A stretch of DNA of 64,000 nucleotides from the IMG/VR virus record IMGVR_UViG_3300027777_001718, positions 1 through 64,000 of that record. One strand, 5' to 3'. Shown piece after piece: positions 29,839 to 37,666 of this stretch. The first letter of the stretch is position 1. The number at the start of each line of letters is the position of its first letter. The notes beneath the pieces were generated by a model that had not been told where the DNA came from, searched no databases, and worked only from the letters and a program-made list of their open reading frames with translations. This DNA comes from a virus. The translations under genes and the position numbers were made by a program.

Positions 29839-30738
29839 CTATCGTGTAATGTCGGAATGAGCTTTACGAGCCTTCTGCCGCGGTGCTTCGTCTTCACCGG
29901 CAGCGTCATCGTCTTCCTCACGACTTTCCAGCTCACTACGAACTTTCGCGCACATTGCTTCGTGATCCGACACGATGTCCGAAAGTTTTTGGAAATTCTC
30001 TATAACTTCATTGAGATACCCACGCACTGTCTCGTCCAGCTTTGTGGGCGACGAATTGACAATGTCGTCGTAGATATTGTCTTTGTTTTCTGTCAGCCAC
30101 AAACTTTCTGAGCGGGTAATAAATCGCCGCTGATGTTGTAACAAATCGTAGATCTGCTGCTTCAGGCCCTTGGGCGACTGATGCGTCCGGCCACTGTTCT
30201 TCTGTTTGCCGCGAATCTCTTGCAGCTCCGTAGCCAATGCCCGCGCCGTGTACGCTTCTTCTGCGCACTTTTCCTCAAGCACAGCCCGCTGACCATCATC
30301 GGGCACCTGCGCAAGCAGCTGCACGTGGGACGTCGTCAGGCGCCAGCGTGGCCGATCAGGACACCGCATGCCAAGCAAGCGCGTAATCTCGCCCTCGCTT
30401 GGGTACTTCTCAAAAAAGTTCACGGCGCCGCGCAGCTGATCAATGGTGTACACGGGTGCAAAGATCGACATGAGCAGTGACGCCCCATCAATGTGAGCTG
30501 TCTGCTGTTCTGCCGTCAGATACCGTGCGGGGTCGTCACGGACTTCTGTAATCAACCGACCAACGCGCCAAAACGCCGTCATGTTTGCAATCTGAATGTC
30601 ACCAAACAGATTGTCAATCTCTGACACTACGTCTTGTAACGCCGGCGTCAAATTGGTCTGGGCAGTTAGCAACGGAGAATTGCGTGACTCCACAATTTCC
30701 GCCTGTATTGCTAACTCCGATTTAGACTTGCGCCCCAT
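29839..30738 (-). CDS. Helical regulatory/replication-type protein
   Basis: A 299-residue charged helical protein. AAGGAGG sits 4 bases before the ATG, a strong ribosome binding site. Residues ~55-165 (MTAFWRVGRLITEVRDDPARYL ... TIDQLRGAVNFFEKYP) resemble the N-terminal part of DUF1016-type proteins, and RWRLTTSHVQLLAQVPDDGQ resembles ParB-adjacent plasmid proteins; both are weak matches by eye. The C-terminus is Glu/Asp-rich (ESREEDDDAAGEDEAPR). Could be a DNA-binding regulator. Confidence 0.6.
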   Translation of the reverse strand: MGRKSKSELAIQAEIVESRNSPLLTAQTNLTPALQDVVSEIDNLFGDIQIANMTAFWRVGRLITEVRDDPARYLTAEQQTAHIDGASLLMSIFAPVYTIDQLRGAVNFFEKYPSEGEITRLLGMRCPDRPRWRLTTSHVQLLAQVPDDGQRAVLEEKCAEEAYTARALATELQEIRGKQKNSGRTHQSPKGLKQQIYDLLQHQRRFITRSESLWLTENKDNIYDDIVNSSPTKLDETVRGYLNEVIENFQKLSDIVSDHEAMCAKVRSELESREEDDDAAGEDEAPRQKARKAHSDITR

Positions 30739-30768
30739 AATTCCTCCTTAATGAATAAACAACAAAAC

Positions 30769-31923
30769 CTACTTGCGTTTTTGCTTTTTGGTATCCGGTA
30801 TCAACATGTGCATAGCCGCTGCCTGAAGCACATCACGCTGAACGTGGTATTGATTCTTGGCGTACCGCAAAACCGAACAAAACAAGTCATACGCGGTTCT
30901 TTCCCGCAACGCTTCTTTTGTATAAACCTCTAAAGCTCCGCGCGGTTCTATATCTGCTCCCGCTAGCGCGGCGTTCTTGACAATATTGCGCGACTCATCC
31001 CGCGGAATCTTGAACTTTGACAGATACGTCACCAGACTGTTTGTGACGGCGTCCATGGTCGTTTTGTCGTCAGAGAAATTGAGCGGAACACTGCACAACG
31101 CAGCGACCTGTTTCGCCACTACGTCCATGTCGATCTCTTGCTCAACCGTCCGCGACACAAGCAACTGCGTACGCCCTGTCAGATCAGCGCCAGTATGATT
31201 TACGCGTGACTTAGGGCCAGACGGCGTCACCGCCACGCCAAACTTGGTGTACAGGCACGTCGCCGCCCGAATGGCCAGCCCCGTATCTTCGCGGTTAGAG
31301 AAATACCAGCCAGCCGCAAAAGTGTGCCGCGGGTTGGTATAGATATCATTACGCCGGGATTTTGGGTTGATGAAATACAACCGCAGCTCCCGGCCAATAA
31401 TCTCAGCCCGCGAAAACTGTGCGTCTGGTTGTTTCTCCTGCAGCTCGTTGCAGATGATGTCCAGAAACGCACCGTTGTCGAGCATTCTATGATCAAGGCC
31501 CAGAAAGCCGTCGACCGTTTGCTCCCGGTGGTTTACAAGCAAATTGCGCTCGCGCAAAGCTTCAAACCGTACGCGCAGCACCACGTTGTAAATACCAACC
31601 GCGGCAGCAACATCACATTCACGCGCGGATAACTTTAAAAAACGGCTATTTTCGCCCGACAACTCGTTAAACAACGCGTTCAATCCGTGCGCCAACGCCG
31701 TCGCCAATGCCCCGAAACCAAGCGCGTTATATCGATAGCCACTCTCAGTCAGCCGGCCGTCGGCGTTCATGACTAGTTGGGCTTCGTCTACAACTGGGAC
31801 GCACTCTGTGCTTGCCGTACGCGTCGCTAGAAAATTGCGACAGTCATCCAGCTGGGCCGCCGAAAAAGAGAACGCGGCTACAGGAGCAAAAATGCTTTTT
31901 ACGCCCGCGTTGGTAGAAGACAT
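30769..31923 (-). CDS. Hypothetical protein, DUF932-like
   Basis: About 384 residues. The start is ambiguous: GTG at 31929 or ATG at 31923 two codons later; I use the ATG. The region NLLVNHREQTVDGFLGLDHR then AEIIGRELRLYFINPKSRR and HTFAAGWYFSNREDTG resembles the DUF932 phage/plasmid family. The C-terminus is Lys-rich (IPDTKKQKRK). DUF932 proteins have no established function; the similarity is by pattern only. Confidence 0.65.
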   Translation of the reverse strand: MSSTNAGVKSIFAPVAAFSFSAAQLDDCRNFLATRTASTECVPVVDEAQLVMNADGRLTESGYRYNALGFGALATALAHGLNALFNELSGENSRFLKLSARECDVAAAVGIYNVVLRVRFEALRERNLLVNHREQTVDGFLGLDHRMLDNGAFLDIICNELQEKQPDAQFSRAEIIGRELRLYFINPKSRRNDIYTNPRHTFAAGWYFSNREDTGLAIRAATCLYTKFGVAVTPSGPKSRVNHTGADLTGRTQLLVSRTVEQEIDMDVVAKQVAALCSVPLNFSDDKTTMDAVTNSLVTYLSKFKIPRDESRNIVKNAALAGADIEPRGALEVYTKEALRERTAYDLFCSVLRYAKNQYHVQRDVLQAAAMHMLIPDTKKQKRK

Positions 31924-31953
31924 TCTCACCGCGACACCCCATGCCTGCGATTG

Positions 31954-32499
31954 TTACGTCGCCCATTCCGCGCCAATAAGCGGAAACAACGTACTGGTCA
32001 ACTCAACGGTCATCGGCATCTTGTCAAACTGCAAGTTCCACGTCACACGCGGAATATCGCCGGCATCTGTATTCAAGTTATGCGCACAAAACATTGTCCG
32101 CACAACCGGAAATACAAAGATGAAGTTACTGCCAGTATCCACTTCTTGCCGGCGCAAGTTTTTCGATATAGCCTGACAAAGCCTGTTTCTACCCGCTGTG
32201 GGATTCTTGAACAAGTCGCTGATCGTAAGTTCGTGCAACTTCGGAATCCGGCGGCCGCACAAAACTGCCGGGAAATGAAGGTAGGCGCTGTTAAACCAAT
32301 TAAAGTTCAACTTGTCGTGCCCTGTCATATCCCGGCACTCATTTGCCAGCTTACCCCACCCAAGCCGTTTGATACCGCACTCATTGAAGACACGCTTAAT
32401 AATGCGCTCTTCAAACGCCAGTTGCCGTTGAAGCCGGACAGCGTCGGCGTTTTCGCTATTTTCGTTAAACAGATTGCCAAAGAATTGATCGCGGTCCAT
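31954..32499 (-). CDS. Hypothetical protein
   Basis: A 181-residue protein starting MDRDQFFGNLFNENSENADA. It has a basic centre (KLHELTISDLFKNPTAGRNR) and a beta-rich end (FIFVFPVVRTMFCAHNLN). Not recognised. Three bases separate it from the gene at 32503. Confidence 0.7.
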   Translation of the reverse strand: MDRDQFFGNLFNENSENADAVRLQRQLAFEERIIKRVFNECGIKRLGWGKLANECRDMTGHDKLNFNWFNSAYLHFPAVLCGRRIPKLHELTISDLFKNPTAGRNRLCQAISKNLRRQEVDTGSNFIFVFPVVRTMFCAHNLNTDAGDIPRVTWNLQFDKMPMTVELTSTLFPLIGAEWAT

Positions 32500-32502
32500 G
32501 AT

Positions 32503-32715
32503 TTACTCAATCGTGATGCCGTGTGAGTTACGAATTATGTCGCGTATTTCTTGTAAGTGCCTGTCGATCTCTTCGGGCAGATTGCCGTGTTTGATCAGTC
32601 CGCGGCAATGCTGGTCAATATCCCAGATCAAATTGCGGGCAGCTGCGCCTTCAACGGCTGCCGTAAACTCTGACTGCTCTTCGGGAAGGTCAAAAGATAG
32701 CGTGGCTTTCGGCAT
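32503..32715 (-). CDS. Conserved small phage protein
   Basis: A 70-residue protein: PKATLSFDLPEEQSEFTAAV, then IWDIDQHCRGLIKHGNLPEE, ending RDIIRNSHGITIE. This is a very common small phage protein family (FDLPEExxEF...WDxDQ.LR..IKHG), known by pattern; no function is established. It probably forms a compact mixed fold. Confidence 0.82.
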   Translation of the reverse strand: MPKATLSFDLPEEQSEFTAAVEGAAARNLIWDIDQHCRGLIKHGNLPEEIDRHLQEIRDIIRNSHGITIE

Positions 32716-32718
32716 GGT

Positions 32719-33093
32719 TCACCCTGTTTGCGGGAAATCTGGCGCCTTGTCTGCCGTCATTTCAAACTTGGTGTAATCAGCGGCATCTTCTGGCATCACA
32801 CCGCGATACGTGAACGCCGTAAGCGACCGGTTAGCCACTTCAGGATCAGGATAAGTCAGCGCGACATACCAATGGCAAACATCTTCGTCGCGCGCGTTGG
32901 TCACCTTTTGGTAGAACCCGATACCGTGCTCGTAGTAAAGGTCGCGTAATAAAGATCTGAGCGGACAATAAATGTCTGGGTATGACTCCGCTGTGATTTC
33001 TTCGTCTGGCTCTTCGGCTGGCACGTTTTGCCCGTGCAATGGGCCGCCAAAACACGCCATCATCGGCACAAACTCTTTCTCTTCATGACTCAT
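32719..33093 (-). CDS. Hypothetical protein
   Basis: A 124-residue protein (MSHEEKEFVPMMACFGGPLH ...) with CPLRSLLRDLYYEHGIGFYQ and DEDVCHWYVALTYPDPEVAN. It overlaps the gene at 33083 by 11 bp. The FGGPLHGQ start occurs in several small phage proteins. Unknown role. Confidence 0.7.
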   Translation of the reverse strand: MSHEEKEFVPMMACFGGPLHGQNVPAEEPDEEITAESYPDIYCPLRSLLRDLYYEHGIGFYQKVTNARDEDVCHWYVALTYPDPEVANRSLTAFTYRGVMPEDAADYTKFEMTADKAPDFPQTG

Positions 33094-33328
33094 CGGTTAT
33101 TGGCTCCGGCGGAACTCGTGTAAAATCTGCGTCGTGTCTAAATTCGCCGCACCAATCGCTACGCCTAACTTCAGGCCAAACACCGATTAAAATGGCTGCG
33201 TCTTTGGCCGCACGCGCTGCTGGTGCATGGCGCCTACAAAACCCATGCGCGTTGTTGTTTTCGGGGTGGTCGTAAAAGAAACAGTTAAAACAAACAACAG
33301 CTTCCGCGTCATTCTTTAAATTACTCAT
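33083..33328 (-). CDS. Small cysteine-cluster phage protein
   Basis: An 81-residue protein with CFNCFFYDHPENNNAHGFCR (13-32) and WPEVRRSDWCGEF, four cysteines plus His that could bind zinc. The arrangement CxNC..........GxCR.....WPxV...DWCGE is a recurrent small phage protein. It shares one base with the stop of the recombinase gene (TGATG), so it is coupled to it. Confidence 0.78.
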   Translation of the reverse strand: MSNLKNDAEAVVCFNCFFYDHPENNNAHGFCRRHAPAARAAKDAAILIGVWPEVRRSDWCGEFRHDADFTRVPPEPITDES

Positions 33329-34701
33329 CAGTCAACTTGGCCTAGTGGGTCAAAATCGGTCGGGATAATATCGCTAACAGCACTCGACGCGGCCATTAGC
33401 TCAGGAATGTCCGTCATTTCCTTAGTCTTAAGCTCGGCCATAACTTGCTCACGGAACTTACGGGCTGGATCGCAGATTGGGTAGTCATTCACGCCCAGAA
33501 TGCCGTGCAAGAGCCCCATGACCTTTTTGTTGCTCTCCAGCGCCATCGAGGCCTCAACCTCTGACAGCGCGTCCTGCTTGGAGATACCCAGCGCATTAGA
33601 AAACACAAGCGGCACATCAGCGTTCTTGGTGCCGTGCTTGTATTCCAGATCGCACACTTGTCTAAGAAGCGCCGGCAGTTTGGGATCCGTGCCCGGCTGC
33701 GGTTTCTTGTCGGCAGCCTGCAAATCCATCAACAGCCTGATAGTTGCGGTATGCCAGTCCCAGTAATGGTACTGCTTGTTGGTATACGACTCGTTCCCTT
33801 CAGCATCGCGGCCAGCAACAATGTCGTTGTACCACATGAGGTTAACAACGATCTTCCGGCCGGGAGCGCCAAGGTTATTCTTGGTCGCGGCGATACGCAC
33901 AGACTGCCCCTCGTACCGCCCGCCGGTGATATTCTTTTGCGATGCCTTGGACATATCCAAAATCAGCGTCGGGTAATAGTCCAGAGAAGCGCCGCCGGGA
34001 GCATACTTCTTGGGCGGGCCAAATCCCATAGAGTTGATTTCCTCCTTGAGATGGTTCGTGGCTACCAGCGCAATTGGATAGTGCCGCAGCGTGGGCACCA
34101 GCGCCGTCCGCATAAAGTCAGACAGGTTCCGGGCCAGATATGGATGCCCAGCAGCCGCATGACCCTCGTCAGCCACCTTCTCAACGCGCCGGTCAACCTC
34201 GACAGCCGAGATAGAGTCCACGCCGATACAAATAGGAATAACCCGGTCAGGGGCATTCTCGGCGTCGATCTGCTTGTGGATCGCTTGGCAAAAGCCCATG
34301 TACTTCTTCTGCCACTCTTCCACGCTCGCCGCCGTCGTGACTTTGGTACGGGCCATATACTGCGGATTGTGCCCGAAGAGGCCAGACATCATCGTCGGGC
34401 TGCCCTTGTTTTCAGTGTCGATCATAATCGCGCCGCCGCCATATACGTGGAACCAGCGCATGATCTCAATCAAAAACGCAGACTTGCCGGCGCTGAACTC
34501 ACCGCGAAGCTGGATAAACCGGCTCAGCGGAAAGATATTCGCCTGCAACAGATATCGTGCCGCCAGTGACGGCAGCGGCAGGCCGATCAGCGGATCATTA
34601 TCCTCTGCCGTGGCCTTGAGCACTTCCGTAAACATCGGGTGCTCGCCATTGCGGGCTTGGATATCAACTGATTCGTTTTCTTCCTTGCGTTTCCTGCCCA
34701 T
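33328..34701 (-). CDS. RecA/UvsX-like recombinase
   Basis: A 457-residue RecA-family strand-exchange ATPase acting on single-stranded DNA; start at 34701 (MGRKRKEENESVDIQARNGE). Walker A is GEFSAGKSA (67-75), Walker B near 157-165 (ICIGVDSIS), and MIDTENKGS (93-101) carries the catalytic Glu region. VATNHLKEEINSMGFGP is a DNA-binding loop candidate. It is longer than bacterial RecA (~350) through a C-terminal extension (AAGRK ... DPLGQVD). Partner of the SbcCD-like nuclease and UvsW-like helicase. Confidence 0.87.
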   Translation of the reverse strand: MGRKRKEENESVDIQARNGEHPMFTEVLKATAEDNDPLIGLPLPSLAARYLLQANIFPLSRFIQLRGEFSAGKSAFLIEIMRWFHVYGGGAIMIDTENKGSPTMMSGLFGHNPQYMARTKVTTAASVEEWQKKYMGFCQAIHKQIDAENAPDRVIPICIGVDSISAVEVDRRVEKVADEGHAAAGHPYLARNLSDFMRTALVPTLRHYPIALVATNHLKEEINSMGFGPPKKYAPGGASLDYYPTLILDMSKASQKNITGGRYEGQSVRIAATKNNLGAPGRKIVVNLMWYNDIVAGRDAEGNESYTNKQYHYWDWHTATIRLLMDLQAADKKPQPGTDPKLPALLRQVCDLEYKHGTKNADVPLVFSNALGISKQDALSEVEASMALESNKKVMGLLHGILGVNDYPICDPARKFREQVMAELKTKEMTDIPELMAASSAVSDIIPTDFDPLGQVD

Positions 34702-34736
34702 TTCAATCTTTCTTGTTTTGATATTAATTCGTGCCG

Positions 34737-34770
34737 CCCCGGGCGGTAGCGACATTGCCACCGCCCGGGG
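34737..34770 (-). other. Perfect 11-bp GC-rich hairpin between genes
   Basis: Arms 34737-34747 and 34760-34770 form an uninterrupted stem of 11 base pairs (nine GC) with a 12-base loop. It lies in the 85-bp spacer between the ParB-like gene and the RecA-like gene. No T-run follows on either strand, so it does not look like a standard terminator. It may be an attenuator, an RNA-stability or processing stem, or a protein-binding site. Confidence 0.7.
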
Positions 34771-34786
34771 TAAACACTATTTACCG

Positions 34787-36067
34787 TTACCGCGTACGCA
34801 GTGACCGCGCATTATCTGTGATATGCGACGGAAAAAACCCCGACGTGCTATCTGGAATCACCCAGATATGTGCAAGATCAGGGGCCAGATCTGCAAGCTT
34901 ATTGTGATAGAACTCAACGCGATCCCGCTTGTACGCGGGCAGCTTCTTCTCGTGCCAGATGTCGAGAAGCGCCTTCAGCTGGGTAGCGCCCTGCGTTTTG
35001 TCCCGTGCCATACTCTTGACACGGCTAATGTACAGCGCCAGAAACGTTGTACACAACGACAAATGCCGGAAATACTGAGATTCATCAGACTTCAACGTAA
35101 TGTGAAGCAGCTTTTCGACTGTTCCTTTCGTGTTCTCCGTGTCAAGCACAATACTCGGCGTGCAATGATGAAACATCTGCTCGACAACAGTCGAGTTCGC
35201 AAAACCGGCGGCCTCAAACTTTTCGATAAACATGGCCACACTGCGCAACATGTCACCGCCAATACTTTCAGCGCACCGCCAATGCGCAGAAGTTTGCGAC
35301 ACAAGAAATAGCACCCGCTCAAGCACGCCTTTGCCGTACTTGTCGTAGATCTCTTCCAGCGCATACGGCACCTTGATGTTTGGATACGCAGCGCGGCCGC
35401 GGCTATCCGTAGACATCTCAAGCCCAGCAGCCTGAACAATCTCCAAAATTTCATCAATCTTCGGGTCGCTCGACGCCTTACGCGCTTTATAAATATCAAG
35501 CTGTGCGTGCGGCCGCGTTCTGTAATTGCACGTCGAGTAAATCGTGGCTTCGTCTTCCACGGCATCGACAATTGTCACCTCACACAACACAGCCGGCTCA
35601 CCGTTCTCAATCGATGCCAACACACGATGTGCGCCATCAGCTACACGCGCAAACACCGCAATTACAACGCCCTGCTCGTTGACTACTCTACGCATTGTAA
35701 TCAGTGGCATGCGCCGCGCCTTGCGCACAGGGAAACAAATCATTTCCGCAACGTGCGGATAATCGCAACGCTTATTGCGACACCACTCGTCATCTAACGT
35801 CATCGCAGTTGTTGGAATGGCCATAATTGCCCTGCCGTCAGGAACAATGTTTTCTCGGCGGCAGTAGTCATCTGTCGTCGCGATGTTAAGCTCGGCCTGC
35901 TGATAGAGCGCGATCATCTGCTCTAACGACAACGACGCAGTCTGCAGAATTTCATCATTTGCAGTACGCGGCAGATTCTTGAATGTGTACTCGACCTCTT
36001 TATTAAACTTGCAACGCACTGTAAACGGCTTTTCAACCTTCGGCACAACCGCATTTGAATTAGGCAT
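34787..36067 (-). CDS. ParB-like domain protein
   Basis: A 426-residue protein starting MPNSNAVVPKVEKPFTVRCK. The region GVVIAVFARVADGAHRVLAS then PAVLCEVTIVDAVEDEATIY and STCNYRTRPH resembles ParB/Noc-type nuclease domains (DG.HR.A.), also called DUF6551-like in phages. The C-terminal ~250 residues are a helical domain (YALEEIYDKYGKGVLERVLF). It sits between the RecA-like and the 461-residue gene. It could regulate transcription or replication; the similarity is by pattern. Confidence 0.65.
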   Translation of the reverse strand: MPNSNAVVPKVEKPFTVRCKFNKEVEYTFKNLPRTANDEILQTASLSLEQMIALYQQAELNIATTDDYCRRENIVPDGRAIMAIPTTAMTLDDEWCRNKRCDYPHVAEMICFPVRKARRMPLITMRRVVNEQGVVIAVFARVADGAHRVLASIENGEPAVLCEVTIVDAVEDEATIYSTCNYRTRPHAQLDIYKARKASSDPKIDEILEIVQAAGLEMSTDSRGRAAYPNIKVPYALEEIYDKYGKGVLERVLFLVSQTSAHWRCAESIGGDMLRSVAMFIEKFEAAGFANSTVVEQMFHHCTPSIVLDTENTKGTVEKLLHITLKSDESQYFRHLSLCTTFLALYISRVKSMARDKTQGATQLKALLDIWHEKKLPAYKRDRVEFYHNKLADLAPDLAHIWVIPDSTSGFFPSHITDNARSLRTR

Positions 36068-36108
36068 AAATTTCGCTGTCCTTACGTGTAGGGGTAACAA
36101 AAAGAATG

Positions 36109-36185
36109 AAAAAGAAAGAAACCTCGCCGCGGAGCCCTCGTAACCGCTTGCGACGATTACGCAGGAAGTGGGCCCCGCGGTGAGG
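36109..36185 (-). terminator. Rho-independent terminator, long hairpin
   Basis: On the minus strand arms 36185-36170 and 36137-36122 form a 16-bp GC-rich stem with two non-Watson-Crick positions, with a further 5-bp inner pair, and the T-rich run TTTCTTTCTTTTT follows (forward A-rich 36109-36121). It starts 7 bp after the stop of the 461-residue gene. It probably ends transcription before the ParB-like and RecA-like genes. Confidence 0.8.
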
Positions 36186-36192
36186 AGATCAA

Positions 36193-37578
36193 CTACTTCT
36201 TGCCGGCAGCGCGAGCGCGAGCCTTGGCAAGAATGTCCGCAGAGTCCCGCTTGACAGCGGGCGCAGCTGCCTGCGGCGCGACAATAGGCGGCGGAATAGC
36301 CGCAACGTCAGAAAACATGCCAGCCACGCCAGCTTCTTCCTCTGCAGAAAGTTCAGCCGTCGGCGGATCCCACGGCGCCGGAGGATCCATGCTAACAGGC
36401 GCCTGTCGGGCTGTTGACGCGGCAGGACGAGTTACCGTCTTCTGGTAATGCGTCTCGTCCAGCTCTTCTACAGACACGCTAGCCCCGGAGAACGTCGCCG
36501 TGCCCTTGGGCAATGCACGCATGTACTCGGGGTACTCACGCCATGCAAAGTCCAGCGCTTCACGCGGGAACACAGGCGCCAGCATTTCAGCCTGTTCTTC
36601 GTACGTTGGCAGGCGCAGATAATCGTCCCACGAACCAGTCTCCGCTACGATGCGGTCGGCATACGGCTCAAGGGAGATTTCCTGCCCGTTGAACGTGTCG
36701 TGAAGAATGCCAAAGTGCGTGTAATCACTACGCGAATTCGGATATCCCACCACATACTTGGCCGACGCAGGACCACGGGCAAACTTCGGGCACTGGAACG
36801 CAGCTACGCCTTCCGGGCCAGTCGCTGCCAGATTTGAGCCACCGCTCTTGAACGACTCGGGAAGAATCGTAAACAGCTTTGCAGCCCCGAACGACAACAT
36901 GTCACCGCTCAAGTGTTCGCCGGTGCTTTCGTCGCGCACCTTGAGCGCTGACAGCATGGCCTCGCCAGCGCTGGTTTTTAAGCCGATGATACGGGCGTTA
37001 CGCTTGTTGTCGTCCGAGAACGCACCAAGCGTGATCTTTCCGTGATCGTCAACAAACACAACACTCGCCGAAACAAGCAACGTTTTCTCAGGCTTCTTAA
37101 GCGAGCCGATGTGAGAATTACGCACAAACTCTTTCGACAGCAGCTCGCTGAACAGCCGGCCCAGCGTCGGATGCGGGTTGTCCTTGGAATTATCGTAAGC
37201 CACTTTGCGCAAAACGTGCAGAGGGCTTTCGTACAGATTCAAGTCCGGGTTGCCATTGTGAACAATGAAACAGATACCCGGATTGCCGACCCAGTGAGCA
37301 CAGGTAACAAGTCGCTGCCAGTCACCGTAAGAAACGTTGTCCCGACCTTCACGGAAATTGGCAAATTGCCGATCTCCGCCGTTGCTTTCTTCATACATGG
37401 GAAGAAGCCGAAGGCAAAGACCGTTTGCCATCAGTTCACCGCCAGATGCAATCAGAATGTTATTCTGTTTGCCGTACGCGTAGCGGGATTTGCTATTTGA
37501 ACCGCCTGTGCCAATGTTGTTGGCTTTGCGGTAATCAGGATCAAGCGCAGCTAAATTTGCCGCGTTATAGCGAGGCAT
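36193..37578 (-). CDS. Hypothetical replication-block protein
   Basis: A 461-residue protein (MPRYNAANLAALDPDYRKAN ...). A globular N-terminal ~350 residues with GICFIVHNGNPDLNLYESPL, HVLRKVAYDNSK and DDHGKITLGAFSDDNKRN, then a Pro/Ala-rich linker (about 385-440) and a basic end (ADILAKARARAAGKK). It lies directly after the DNA polymerase in the transcript and before a terminator. Candidates include single-stranded DNA-binding protein or a polymerase accessory, inferred from position only. Confidence 0.65.
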   Translation of the reverse strand: MPRYNAANLAALDPDYRKANNIGTGGSNSKSRYAYGKQNNILIASGGELMANGLCLRLLPMYEESNGGDRQFANFREGRDNVSYGDWQRLVTCAHWVGNPGICFIVHNGNPDLNLYESPLHVLRKVAYDNSKDNPHPTLGRLFSELLSKEFVRNSHIGSLKKPEKTLLVSASVVFVDDHGKITLGAFSDDNKRNARIIGLKTSAGEAMLSALKVRDESTGEHLSGDMLSFGAAKLFTILPESFKSGGSNLAATGPEGVAAFQCPKFARGPASAKYVVGYPNSRSDYTHFGILHDTFNGQEISLEPYADRIVAETGSWDDYLRLPTYEEQAEMLAPVFPREALDFAWREYPEYMRALPKGTATFSGASVSVEELDETHYQKTVTRPAASTARQAPVSMDPPAPWDPPTAELSAEEEAGVAGMFSDVAAIPPPIVAPQAAAPAVKRDSADILAKARARAAGKK

Positions 37579-37666
37579 ATCAACCTTCTCTTTCTTTGTA
37601 ATTAAGGGCCCTATTGCCCTGTGTTATCTGCCCGCAGTTTAGCGCGCAGAATCGAAAAGTCCAGAC

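Noticed and set aside
33634-34569. 311-residue plus-strand frame
   Set aside because: Lies over the RecA-like gene, whose Walker motifs are clear on the minus strand.
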